Below, piece after piece: positions 38,838 through 53,219 of a stretch of DNA of 64,000 nucleotides. The DNA is from Echiichthys vipera (taxonomy: Eukaryota; Chordata; Actinopteri; Perciformes; Trachinidae), in contig OY829662.1 in assembly GCA_963691815.1 (NCBI GenBank), positions 5,302,424 through 5,366,423 on the forward strand, in the 5' to 3' direction. The position numbers and the translations under genes are program-made. The stretch's first letter is position 1, and each line of letters starts with the position of its first letter. A model generated the notes under the pieces. That model had not been told where the DNA came from, made no database searches, and saw only the letters and a program-made list of their open reading frames with translations.

Positions 38838-39691
38838 GTTTGGTGCCGTTTGCCGCCACGCTTCTTCCAAACTGCAACACACCTGCAGCGACAAACAACA
38901 AATTACAACTAAGCATGCCGGGCAACTGTAGCATTAAAAACATCATGTTGTTATAAAGTGCAATGCTAGCCTCTGCTAAAAGGCTATTATGTATCATAAT
39001 ATTATATAATGTATATTTAAAATGCATATACTGCGTTATCCTTAATGCTAATAACACAGGTGTATTTATTTTTGCAACAACATTGGTAAAACTTGGAGTT
39101 ATTCGCGTGCACCTGTTATCAAGAATGGCCTATTGTCAGATTTCCACAATGTTGGGCTAACATCCAAAACACATCAGTATTACATAGTTATCATATTTAT
39201 GTCCTATAAAACGTCATAGAGGCACTCCAACCTCCTCGTGAGGCCTGTCATTATTAATTTCCTCTGCGTGATATGATTTCATTATATCAGGTCAACATGT
39301 TGTTATCAACATATCGGTCCAGGCTCAGTCACTTTGCATCACACACTCTAACTGCTACACTGCATGAGTATGAATGTGTCAGAAAGTCATATTTACCCTC
39401 CAGGCTGCTCAGCAGGTATATCACTAAGAAGGCTGAGGTTTTTTTTTTTTCCGCCAAAGCCACAATCAGGCTGAAGCCGCGCTAATGCATAATATGGGCT
39501 GTGTATGTAATAATAGTATTACCGTCCTGTGTGTCCCAGCCTGTAGGCCATGCCTGTCCTGCCCCGACTGTTAGTGCTCATTAATGATTAAACCACAGTC
39601 AGCTCCAACACAATGCTGCTGCTTCCCGTTCCCACAAAGCGGAGAGGAAACACAGCGTCCTGCCACAGAGAGAGAGAGAGATGGAGGAGGG

Positions 39692-39722
<31 letters not shown>

Positions 39723-40239
39723 GTCAAAATGAAAGTTAAAAAGAGAGATTCCCCAACTGTCTGCGTGATCCTTCACAGAAAGCGAGAGTCGAGCGTTAAA
39801 CTTATTATCTGTCCCCTCCTGCTCTGAACAGTGTTACTTTCAAAACACAGAAAGACGTGGAGGAATTGACGGGCTGGTGGGAGGGTGAAGCAAAAGTAAA
39901 AATAGAGTCTTTGTCTCTATTTGTCAGTGGGACTGTCTGCAGTTTGACCATGCAGACAAGTCAGAGCCTGTAGGGGAAGCACAGAGAAAAGCACAGAGAG
40001 GGAGATTTATTTATGGCTGCGGTTATTTTACGACCTCAGCGACACATATTCCGTTTGTAAGTGCGAATGAAAAGCAGGCCGACTTAGCGTTTCTTTGCTT
40101 TTCTTTTTCCTTTTTTTGAAGGCTCCTTAACTTCCCTGCTTTGTTTCCTCAGCATAGGAATAATAAAAGGTGGGAAATTATAGCTGTTGATGTGTGTCAT
40201 ATTTGTATAAGTCAAGAGTAGCTATAGCGGTATAGAGAC
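38838..40239. other. hoxb7a-hoxb6a spacer
   Basis: No gene supported. It carries a posterior-Hox type TTTTACGAC at 40026-40034 and a short impure GA patch near 39667-39721. Confidence 0.45.
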
Positions 40240-40371
<132 letters not shown>

Positions 40372-41377
40372 GCAGCTATTTCTTTAGATGTTGGTTGTGT
40401 CTTTTAGGCTACTTTTAAATGGATAATTCCGAAAAACTCGATAACTATATTATTAACAATAGCCACAATTATGTCATGATTAAATAATAATAACAAGTTT
40501 GTCACAATAGTTTAGCTATTAAGAATATCTCTACGTATTATTTGAGGTGTAGACTTAGTATTTTTGTATCATGTAGGCTACAGTAACACGCCCTCAACAT
40601 TAACAGTACGATTATACGATATTACACATTTGTAATAATAATAACATACCGTATAATAATAATAATAACAATAATAACAACCTTAATAATAATGATAATG
40701 ACGTGAAACATATTATAGATGCGGATTTTTTCACGCTTCACATTTCTTTAAATATTTATACAGCTTCTGTAGTTTGTAGTTTTCTTTTTAAATATTTCTG
40801 TTATTATCTATTAAATGTTACACACGATGCATTTAGGCCTACTTACATATGTGATAACTATGTTAATATTAACTTTTTTGAAATGGTTGGATAGCGTAGA
40901 CATAAACTGTAGGGAAATGAATTTTTTTCTTCTTGAGCCTTTAGTGTGTATCAGCATTCAGGCGAAATGTAGGCTACTTGAACATACACGGCCCCATTTA
41001 GACTTTTCAGGCTATAATCAGTGTCAGGAAAAGGGGGAAAATGGGAAAAATGGGAAACTTCTACACTGTTTTCTTTCTTCTCCTGCTTTTACATTTCAGC
41101 CTAATCAGTGTCACAGGGGAAGAAAATAATAATTCACTGCACACATTGATCAAAGCGAACAACTGGGGAGTCTTGAGTTTTAATTTTTTGCAGACACCAC
41201 AGCCTGAAAGTAGCACAGTATCGGTGTGGAACAGAGCAGTGTCATCCGGGTTATCTGTCATCAAAAGACATTAACAGATATCAGATTATGTTCATAAAAT
41301 CCCTAACAGATTATCAATTACTCGTTCGGTGGAGAAAATAACCGCGGTGAAAGGCCTGTGGTAAAAAAAAAGAGGAC
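40372..41377. other. hoxb7a-hoxb6a spacer, AT-rich
   Basis: Strongly AT-rich, with ATA/AAT-type low-complexity sequence near 40630-40700. No gene supported. Confidence 0.5.
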
Positions 41378-41708
<331 letters not shown>

Positions 41709-42164
41709 GCGGGACCACACATTACTCGCGCGCGCTCCCGGGTGTGATTTACGCGCACCAAATTCATTTTAATACGCTCGGTATTATCTGCAAAGCGCCG
41801 GGAATATGTTTTATTATTCGGTTGCCTCTGGTGGTGCGGCAGCAGCCCGCCCCTCATAGAGGGCGCGCGTGCGCGTGTGCGTGTGCGTGTGTGTGGCTGG
41901 GTTTTATGGATCTAACAACAGACGGAGGAGGAGGACACACAGGGAGATAAAGAATCAATTTAACGCGCGGAGGATTCCGGTGTGATTGCGCAATCTCACC
42001 GGGAACCGGAGGAAGATTAGAAAGAGAAATGGAATGAAAATTAGAAAAAGAAAAAGGGAGAAAGGGGAGTGTTAGATTGAAGAAGGGAAATAAGAAGTGG
42101 AGGGGGGGGGGTCGCTCTAACGAAAGGAAAAGGGGCGAACGAATGCCAGGCACAGAAGCTTCCC

Positions 42165-42183
42165 ATTGGTCAGTCTGAGGTCA
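42165..42183 (+). promoter_or_regulatory. hoxb6a: Inverted CCAAT overlapping a near-DR5 element, hoxb6a promoter
   Basis: ATTGG (inverted CCAAT, 42165-42169) overlaps TGGTCA (42167-42172), which with a five-base spacer precedes AGGTCA (42178-42183). One half-site is perfect and the other has one mismatch to RGKTCA. It lies about 470 bases before the hoxb6a ATG. Confidence 0.4.
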
Positions 42184-42655
42184 GCTGGTCTCTGCCTCCC
42201 TCCTCACCCCCCTCCTCACCCCATCCCGTCTTCTCCACACACAAACACACACAGACTCACCCCTCTCTCTCTTTCTCTTTCTCTCTCTTTCTCTCTCTCT
42301 GTCCCACACTGGCACTCAGCCACCCTGATACCCCCTCCTCCTCGCCCTCACCCTCCTCACCCCACTCCTCCCAATCTGCGATAAACTAAGTGATAGCAGC
42401 AGCCCGTCGGACTGTCGGCTATAAAACACAACAAATCATAAAGTGCAGGCAGGGGAAGGCAGAGGAAGGAGGACGGGAGGGAGAACCGTTAGCCGTTAGC
42501 CGTTAGCCTCCTTCTACTCCTCCTCCTTCTTCTTCATCGTGTGAACGTTGTTGTTGTGTTTGTTTCGTGCCCTCCTGTCCTCCCCTCTCCTCTCCTCTTC
42601 TTCTCCTCTCCTCTCTTCACTTCTCCTCCTTCTTCTCCTCTCACACTTTCTCCCG

Positions 42656-43217
42656 ATGAGTTCCTATTTTGTCAACTCCACTTTCCCGGTGACGCTCCCG
42701 GGAACGGGTGCCGGCGGGCAGGCGGCGGAGTCGTTCCTGGGTCAGATCCCGCTCTACTCGTCGGGATACGCCGCCGACCACCCGCTCAGACACTATTCGG
42801 GGGCGGCAGCCGTTACCGCTGCAGCGGCCGTGGCGTACGGCGCGAGCGGCGGCGTGCACCAGGATAAAACGTACCCGGCGTCCACTTACTACCAGCAGGC
42901 AGCGAACGGAGCGTACGGCGGGCACCGGGCGGCGCCAGGAGTCGGCGTAGGGGGCGCAGCCGGAGCCGGTGCATGCGACTACGCCACGGCAGCAGCTGCA
43001 GCGGCAGCTGCGGCAGCGGCGACGAGCTTTTACCGGGACAAGGAGCACCCGTGCAGCCTGGAAGAGCACCAGCTCGCGCTCAGCCAGGACGGCATGCACC
43101 GTAAAGCGGAGTGCGCGGGACTGAGCATAAAAGGAATGTTCGGTGAAACGATGGACGACAAGTTACCGTCATCAGCCCCCATTTACCCGTGGATGCAGCG
43201 GATGAACTCGTGCAACG
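42656..43217 (+). CDS. hoxb6a: Hoxb6a homeodomain protein, exon 1
   Basis: First coding exon of hoxb6a (residues 1-187 plus one base), a group 6 homeodomain transcription factor of trunk neural tube and mesoderm. The start gives MSSYFVNSTFPVTLPG, and YSSGYADHPLRHY-like sequence follows as in HOXB6. Two alanine-rich segments are present, an interrupted one near residues 48-62 and a run of eleven Ala at 112-122. The conserved block FYRDKEHPCSLEEHQLALSQ and the hexapeptide IYPWMQ (176-181) with RMNSCNG then follow, diagnostic of HOXB6. The donor is GTGAGT at 43218. With exon 2 the protein is 280 aa, longer than the roughly 224-aa human protein, mainly through the Ala/Gly-rich expansions. An upstream in-frame extension to 42548 lacks family similarity and is rejected. 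Confidence 0.97.
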
Positions 43218-45126
43218 GTGAGTGTCTTCTGCTTCCTTTCCCCTCTCGTGCATATTTCATGATCCCCGTCATAAAACTGACGTTTGTTTCCTCTGTCAGC
43301 CTCTCTCTGCTGTCTTTTTCCTTTCTCTTCTTCTTCCTCCTCCTCCTCTCACAGTAGCTGCTTTTATGATCCCCGTTTGCTGGCCTGTCAGTCAGTCATG
43401 TGCTCGGTATTTTATTGTCCGTCATAAACCGGGTTTGTTTGGGTTGGAGCTCCTGTTACTGTATGTGACCTGCTGACCGACGCTGCTACCGAGCAGAAGG
43501 AGGAAAGTTAGAGAGGAAGAGCCTGTCAGAGAGTGTTGTGGGTGAAAACAATGAACAGATAGAGAGATAGAGAGGAAGCTAAAAGCATGCAGTCTATTTA
43601 AATGTCACTGGTTCGTTTTTTTATTTTATTTTTTCAACATTATTCTTCTGCCAGGTCCATAATCCGCTTTTACGCACGACCAAAGTCAAATCGAAAACAA
43701 GATTTTCCATCACTTTACATTTAAAAATATATTTTTTCTCTTCTTACACACTTGTCATCTATACTGATACAGGACATCCTGCTGCTATTTTCATCCAGGC
43801 TTCTCTTCTCTAATCTTAAATAGATCCTGTACTGTTAACCTTGCACCGCAGACAGTATATGTGCTTTTTACGCATAACTGAACAGATTAGATATTAAACC
43901 TAAAATAATGAAAAGTGTCCAAATGCTGCCTTATTCGGAGTGAAAGTGACACGCAGGATCAGCTTATGGAGGGGGGTTTGGTTTATTTGACTGCCATAAA
44001 TAAGTCTGTCCTGTTTTACACTGTTGTGTGGATTAAACCATAAAGTATCAAATTATCGTCGTATGCCTCTCCACTGCAAACCCGAGGATCTTTGTTAAAG
44101 AGAGAGAAGCGGCCTGTTGAGAGTGAATAATGGTGGATGATGCAGAGCTACTGTTGTACAGAGCCCTGCAAGACACTCCGAGTTATGACAGATGAGGTGG
44201 AAAGTGGCTCCGCTGCAAAAGAAAGGGATAAAGGAATAAAACGCAACGTGGGCTATAAATGACAGTCGAAGATGCATATGGCAGCTGGAGAGAGAACAGA
44301 GTGGCACAGGAACCCTGAGTGCTCCTCCATAATCCGGTTTGGCTGTTTTTTTATTTATGGATATTTAGATATGCGCCCTGAGCAGCCTGCGGTTTTCATC
44401 CATGCCCTGTCTCTCAGATCGATACAGAAACTGAAGCTGCTAAACTGACAACATGGCGATTTGTTTACCACCGGGGGCCAAAATAGTGTTAGAGAGGATC
44501 AGAGGAGACTGGAGGCAGGGAAGCTGATCCTCACTGGTGGGAATACCATGTGAAATACTGTCACCGTCCTTCCCTTTACTCTCATTATAATTATATGATG
44601 AGTATTATTCTTATTATTATTAAAGCGTGGGCTGGAAAATTGGAACAACGCGTGTCTTTCTTCTCCGCTGAATGCTGCTATTCACCAGCAGCGACATTAA
44701 AATGTCATTTTCTTTCTGAAGTTTAATAAATTAATGGGTTGTCGTTTTTTTCCTCTTCACGGCGCTTTATTTTGAGTCCACATGAAACCGAAATCATAGT
44801 TCCAGCCTTCAGCAAGAAGTTCCCCTTCCCTTCAGGCTTAATAATAATACTAATAGCAATTATATAGCAATAATAATATATGCTATTAAAACAAAAGTAT
44901 TTCTGTAAAGCAGCTTAATGCAAGAATACGTGCACTTTTAGAAGAACACCACTGACAGTATTTGGTTGATTAACAGATGGATTGAAATCTAACTGTATTG
45001 ATCCCTAGTTGCTGGTTTGGGAACAGTGTAAATTGTATTAACGGGCATTAAATCAGTAAAACCAATTATTTTAGTGATAGAATAGACTATAAAGGAATAG
45101 AATGGAATAGAAACCAGCCCTGGAGG

Positions 45127-45207
<81 letters not shown>

Positions 45208-45277
45208 TGCACTTACAGCTGTTTGTTATTCATTCGGTTAAAATGTAACTTTCCGCCCGTCTTTCATTCTCCCTCAG
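43218..45277 (+). other. hoxb6a: hoxb6a intron (2.1 kb)
   Basis: Phase-1 intron, GTGAGT donor and CCTCAG acceptor. The word ATGATCCCCGT occurs twice (43259-43269, 43366-43376), each beside a CATAAA/TTTATG core; TTTACGCAC is at 43669-43677. A CT tract (45130-45204) lies shortly before the acceptor. Confidence 0.85.
45130..45204 (+). repeat. (CT)n microsatellite before hoxb6a acceptor
   Basis: Seventy-five bases of pure CT on the sense strand, ending 73 bases before the exon 2 acceptor. It adds pyrimidine content upstream of the true splice site. Confidence 0.95.
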
Positions 45278-45558
45278 GCACCTTCGGCAGCCCCGGGAGG
45301 CGCGGGCGGCAAACGTACACGCGCTACCAGACCCTCGAGCTGGAGAAGGAGTTCCACTTCAACCGGTACCTCACGCGGCGGCGGCGGATCGAGATCGCGC
45401 ACGCGCTCTGCCTCACGGAGAGGCAGATCAAGATCTGGTTCCAGAACCGGAGGATGAAGTGGAAGAAGGAGAACAAGCTGATCAACTCCTCTTCGTCCTC
45501 ATCCTCCTCTTCCTCCACGGTGAACGGTGCAGAGGAAGAGGAGAAACGGACGGAGTGA
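45278..45558 (+). CDS. hoxb6a: Hoxb6a exon 2: homeodomain and Ser-rich/acidic tail
   Basis: Completes hoxb6a. GTFGSPGRRGRQTYTRYQTL opens the homeodomain (194-253), which carries EFHFNRYLTRRRRIEIAHALCLTERQIKIWFQNRRMKWKKEN without any unusual residue. The 27-residue tail begins KLI as in HOXB6, then has a run of ten Ser (about 258-267) from a TCC/TCT repeat and ends acidic (AEEEEKRTE). Stop TGA at 45556-45558. Total length is 280 aa. Confidence 0.97.
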
Positions 45559-46402
45559 AAGAGGAGAGGGGGGAAAGACTGATGTAAGACACATAAAAGA
45601 GGAGGATGGAGGAGAAAGACATGCTGGTTAATCCCTTCCCCTTCCCGTTCGCCCAGACATTTGTCTGATGTGAAAACTCTGGGAAAAAAAGTAGCCTACG
45701 TTTCATTTTATTTTATTATTTTTTTACCTGAGCAGGGTTGAAACGTGTACACGAGAAGGAAGAGGAGTCCTTTTTTTTTTGGACCCCTAAAGAAATGTAT
45801 CCAACTGCCTCTCTGTGCGAAAGTAATGTGTAAAAAAAAAGACTCTTGAGAAGGAACCGTGTGACTGTGGAAAGAACCGATCCAACTCACCAGTGGGAAA
45901 AGAGTGAGGGGCGGTGGTGAGTGTATTTAAAAAATACAGTCAATGAGTAACCCGCCACCGAACTGTGTTAAGACACGATTTGTTGTTGCATTCCGAGAAA
46001 AAGAAAAAGAAAAAACACCGAAATTCTTCTCCTACCTAGTTTTTCTTTCGTCAAATGTACTTCCTGTCGGCCAGGCACTTGTTTTGAAGCTTTAGGACTC
46101 CCCTCCCTCCCTCCCTCCCTCCCTCCAAGATGATTTTGTTCTTCTTTTGTAAACGTGTTGTGTGTATTATACCTTCGATTAAACGTGCAAACACGCTCAC
46201 GACAATATGGGGAGGAAAAGTGTATATGTCATATGGTGTTCATATTTAAACTGTATAGAAATAAGCAGAGGGGGGGGGGGGGGTCACCTTGTACGGTGAA
46301 AATGATGTAATTGCGGGAGGGGTGAGGGTAATTTAACCTTTCCAGGTGTGTTGCTTTTCCAATGTGGGAGGGGGTGTTAAACCTACTGATGTTATTCTCC
46401 AA

Positions 46403-46410
46403 ACTACCTA
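46403..46410 (+). promoter_or_regulatory. hoxb6a: miR-196 8-mer seed site 1 in hoxb6a 3'UTR
   Basis: ACTACCTA, complementary to miR-196 bases 2-8 with an A opposite base 1. The let-7 seed would require ACTACCTC, so this is miR-196 type. Confidence 0.65.
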
Positions 46411-46486
46411 AAAACGTTCAGGAAAGTGTATATTTTATGCATTTTTACATTGTTTATGTTAGTGTTTTTGTCAAGTAATTACGTAT

Positions 46487-46494
46487 ACTACCTA
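46487..46494 (+). promoter_or_regulatory. hoxb6a: miR-196 8-mer seed site 2 in hoxb6a 3'UTR
   Basis: A second ACTACCTA, 84 bases after the first and 13 bases before the poly(A) signal. Confidence 0.65.
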
Positions 46495-46506
46495 TGAGAA
46501 ATGCTC

Positions 46507-46512
46507 AATAAA
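46507..46512 (+). terminator. hoxb6a: hoxb6a poly(A) signal
   Basis: AATAAA in CTCAATAAAAATG, the first canonical hexamer after the stop codon in a plausible 3'UTR. Confidence 0.6.
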
Positions 46513-49324
<2,812 letters not shown>

Positions 49325-49485
49325 CAGACACACAGAGGCACCCTGGCTGAAATTCATCCCAACCCAGGAATCAACAAATCATAAATCAGCAGATTTCCAT
49401 CCAGTGTGGACGTCACAGATCAGGTTTAACATTCCTCCTCCATTCTGCAGCTGGAAGGGAGGCTGCAGGGAGAAGGGGGCAGCAG

Positions 49486-49609
49486 AAAGAAAGAAAGAAA
49501 GAAAGACAGACAGAAAGAAAGAAAGACAGAAAGAAAGAAAGGAAGAAAGAAAGACAGACATTCAGAAAGAAAGAAAGAAAGAAAGACAGAAAGAAAGAAA
49601 GAAAGAGAG
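49486..49609. repeat. (GAAA)n/(GACA)n tetranucleotide repeat
   Basis: About 120 bases of AAAG-type tetranucleotides with GACA variants. Confidence 0.95.
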
Positions 49610-49879
49610 TCCGACAAAGGTTTTTTTTGGGGGGAGGTGGCAAAGTTACTTTGGTTAAAGTTATGGTTATTATTTTGTAATGTATAACATTTGATTATGT
49701 GCATACAGTTGACATGCTGAAGTAAAGATGACGATATGACAACAGCAGAGAGGGAACACTATACAATATGAACAGTAAATGAATACATGAACCATTTTGC
49801 GTTTGAGGTGGATGATTGGGGAAATAGTGATGATATTATTAAATATATTTCAATAAAAAAGGAGAAGCATTCCTCTTTC

Positions 49880-50345
49880 TCCCGTTCAGGACCAATCTCT
49901 GTCAGAAATTGGCCCTGATTGCATCATTGTGTGCTGTCATGGTGCTATGGAAATGCATAATGACGCAGTAATGCCTTTGCGGCGTTTATGGAGCAGTAAA
50001 AATTAGTTCACATTTGTGACGTTCGACAAGCCACTATTGTTATTTTTTTTCATTGTTTCAATGTGTTGTTTTAAGACATATTATTATTATTATTATTATT
50101 ATGGTATTACAATTATATTGTTATTATTGTTATTATTATTAGTAGTAGTAGTAGTTGTAGTAATTGTAGTAATATTTTTTTCCACCTAGGCCTGATTGCG
50201 GACGGAAAACCTAAAGTCTTCTCTGAAGATGTAAAGCAGCATGGGTGTGATATTATGGGCTGACGTGTTTATTATCGGCATATTTTATGGTTTATGGTCT
50301 CCGGCTCCTAATTTGCAGCCAAAGCAAAGGTCAATTAACAGGCCT
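49880..50345 (+). promoter_or_regulatory. Candidate hoxb5a upstream element with tandem TTTATGG
   Basis: Unique sequence dense in Hox/Cdx cofactor-type words: CTGATTGCAT (about 49916), GCGTTTATGG (about 49983) and two immediately adjacent TTTATGG copies (50284-50290, 50291-50297). It lies 0.7-1.2 kb upstream of hoxb5a between simple repeats. Enhancer function is inferred. Confidence 0.4.
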
Positions 50346-50369
50346 GAGTGATGAGACACACACACTCAG

Positions 50370-50418
<49 letters not shown>

Positions 50419-50419
50419 C

Positions 50420-50450
<31 letters not shown>

Positions 50451-50598
50451 TCACTACAGCTCTCTAAGACTCTTTTTCGAGTTCACTTTCAGCCTCCCCT
50501 TCTATTTCAGTCTTTTTAATCATTGCAATAAATTATGTCTGCAGTAGGTGGCGCTCTGAGCTCACCCCCAGCACCTCCAGCAGCAGGATAAAGGGTGA

Positions 50599-50677
<79 letters not shown>

Positions 50678-50689
50678 GGAGAGAGAGAG
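50370..50689. repeat. (GA)n microsatellites, two tracts
   Basis: GA tract with a GACA segment (50370-50445) and a second, interrupted GA tract (50595-50689), 0.4-0.7 kb upstream of hoxb5a. Confidence 0.95.
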
Positions 50690-50909
50690 TTTCCCCCGCC
50701 CCTCCCTCCCTCATTAGAAACCTCAGAGCATGAATTACCTCCAAAGTCATCGGCGAGAATTTACGACTGGTCAACAAAAGCACGTGACCGCCTCCCCCCT
50801 CTCCTCTCTGTCTCTCTCTCCTCCCTCACCTCACCCCTCACCTCCCCCATCGCACACACACACACACACCCCTCAATCCAACACACTCACACACACACCA
50901 CCCCACCCC

Positions 50910-51082
50910 CATATTTGGACGGCGCATACATAGCTAAAAACGAAGTACAGTGCAACGCCATAATTCACTAATACATCATAAATCGTTGAAAGTACCCGCG
51001 TTATAACGACCAAGAGAAATCTAACAAATCAAGCGCCCCTTAGTACTCAGCTGTAAGCCTGCAACTCTCTAAAACAACCTAA
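50910..51082 (+). promoter_or_regulatory. hoxb5a: Conserved hoxb5a promoter/5' leader
   Basis: The run ATATTTGGACGGCGCATACA and the following CGAAGTACAGTGCAACGCC, ACATCATAAATCG, GTACCCGCGTTATAACGACC and GAGAAATC segments closely match the leader I remember for vertebrate HOXB5. This is an unusually strong non-coding match, which begins right after a CA/C-rich tract and runs to the ATG. Confidence 0.65.
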
Positions 51083-51788
51083 ATGAGCTCTTACTTTGTA
51101 AACTCGTTCTCGGGGCGCTACCCAAATGGCCCCGACTATCAACTGCTAAATTATGGAGCCGGCAGCGGCGCAATGAACGGCGGGACGTACAGGGACTCTT
51201 CCTCCGCCAACATGCACCATGCGACGGGCTCGTACGGCTACAGCTACAATGGCATGGACCTGACCGTCACCAACCGGGGAGGGGGGAGCAGCAACGCCGC
51301 CAGCACCGGAGGACACTTCGGGGGTGGCTCGGTCGTCGGGGACTCCCGGGGCTTCGGCTCCCCAGCCCCGGAAACAGGCTTCAGACAGCAATCCAGCTGC
51401 TCCCTCGCCTCCGCGGCAGACTCCCTCCTGTCACCCGGTAGTGGAGAAAGCAAACTGGGAACGCAGAGCTTGTCTCCCCGCTCGGAGCAACCAGGAAGCG
51501 GTAATCTCAGCTCTCCAAACCTGTCCTCCACCTCCTCATCGGGCGGCGGTGGCGGCGGGGGCACGGCGCAGCGCTTCACGGAGCTGGAGGACGGGTCGCC
51601 AGAGACCGAGGAGTTGCAGCACAACCGGGATCCCGGCCACGGCACCAACCCAACGCCCAGGACCGGGCACACGCAATCTGTGCAGAGGCAAGAGGGCGGC
51701 CCGGCGGGATCAGCCGCTGGCAGCACGACGGGCAGCGAGGCTCCACCACAGATATTCCCCTGGATGAGAAAGCTGCACATTAGCCATG
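51083..51788 (+). CDS. hoxb5a: Hoxb5a homeodomain protein, exon 1
   Basis: First coding exon of hoxb5a (residues 1-235 plus one base), a group 5 homeodomain transcription factor of hindbrain-spinal cord boundary, foregut and lateral mesoderm. The start gives MSSYFVNSFSGRYPNGPDYQLLNYG and the following SYGYSYNGMDLTV, both hallmarks of group 5. The hexapeptide IFPWMR (224-229) leads into KLHISH, specific to group 5. The region before it is expanded with a Gly7 tract (154-160) and Ser/Gly/Thr-rich sequence, making the spliced protein 317 aa against about 270-275 in human and zebrafish. The donor, G|GTACAT (51789), departs from the GTRAGT consensus but is required by the phase and the conserved HISHD junction. 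Confidence 0.97.
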
Positions 51789-53219
51789 GTACATACTGCT
51801 CTTATGTTAACAGCGTGTTAGCTCTGAATAGTAGGGTGATCATTTTCATATTGCTGGTTCAGTAGATTGTAGCCTATATGGTTGGACACATGGTGTTAGT
51901 GACAGTTTAGTGATTGTAGAAACTACATGGGGAGCCATGGTGCTCTGTGCCTCTTTGCATACACACTAAAGATTCAGCAGACTTATTGCTGATTTGATTT
52001 GAGTTGAGTAAATTGGCTGCTTGAGAACACCCACACACACACACACACTCACATTTAGCAACGGTTCTTCATTTTTGTCTGCACCCCACGAAGCCTTTTC
52101 CAGTGCGTCAGTTTAATATTTTCATAAGACTGTCAGAAATCAATCAGCGAGGTGTTTGGATCTCCCAGTAAGAACACAATGTCTGCTTTAGGTCGTGTCT
52201 GGCTTTGATGCAAATACACATTCAGTGTGTATTTTGTGCTTATTTAGAAATCAGAGAGCAACAAAACAGGACAGCTGCCCAGCCTCTGGTTATTAGCGTG
52301 TTTTCTCAGTGCATCAGGGTGTAATTCGTTTTGCATTTCCCTCCTGTAGAGACGAGGGACTCCGGATGGTTGCCCCCTCTGTATTTTCTCCCTCTTTTTT
52401 TATTTTTTTTTATTTTAGCAAATTCCACAAAAGCGTCATAAATCTGTCAGGGGAGAGGCAAGCCGAGCAGCAAAGCCCAACAGGCTGAGGAGCGCAGACA
52501 GAGCTGTGTGGGAAAACAAAAAAAGGGGAGAAAAAAGAAAGAGAGGCCAGGAAGGCTTTGGAGGCTGTTGCTCCTTTGAAAAGTGAAGCTTTATTACGTG
52601 TGGGAACTTTATTAGGGAGGTGAGACAGAGGACGGGGCAATAAAACCCCGAAGGCAGCCAGAGGGAGTCAAAAGGGGGGAATAAAGAGGGTGACGGTGAA
52701 GAGGGGTGGTTAAAAAAAGAAAACAGTAATGTGACAAATAAAAGCACATCTCTTAGCGCAGGCTGTGAAGTGGAAATGGCAGAAATAAAAGGTGTCAATA
52801 AAGACTGCTGTCAGAATAAGGCAGCCTTTTTACGCACTACTGTGGAGCCTTTACGCACCATCATTCTGATAAAACTATGGGTGAAATCGGCCTTCTGTAT
52901 AGTGTCTATGTGTGTGAGGGCATAGAGCTAGTGGACACAATAATAGCAACACCTGTAGCAACAATACAGCAGAATCCAGTGCGACAAACCTGTAGAAAAC
53001 AAGGCCTCTTGGAAAGCTTATGCTCCGCCAGAGATGTGTTCAACCAATGGTATTTTCCGAGCAGCTGGTTATTTGACATTATAGTGTACAGTAAGGTGTT
53101 CATGGTATTTTGTCCACCTACTGTTAGTGTGCATTTTTAAAAATATAACACCTTTATGTCACATGTTGGTGAATCCAAACTCGCCCCCTAACGGCGTTTT
53201 GTTCGCTCCAAACCCTCAG
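51789..53219 (+). other. hoxb5a: hoxb5a intron (1.4 kb)
   Basis: Phase-1 intron with a GTACAT donor and CCCTCAG acceptor. TTTACGCAC occurs twice close together (52829-52837, 52850-52858). Otherwise unique non-coding sequence and almost free of microsatellites, unlike the other three introns. Confidence 0.85.

Larger units (their letters stand above)
45559..46512 (+). other. hoxb6a: hoxb6a 3' untranslated region
   Basis: About 950 bases ending at an AATAAA signal (46507-46512). It contains a CCCT tetranucleotide run (46101-46125), a run of 14 G (46270-46283) and two miR-196 seed matches. Confidence 0.65.

Noticed and set aside
43466..43479. TGACCT-GC-TGACCG, a DR2-like element in the hoxb6a intron
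   Set aside because: One half-site breaks the consensus at its first position; too weak to list beside the exact matches.
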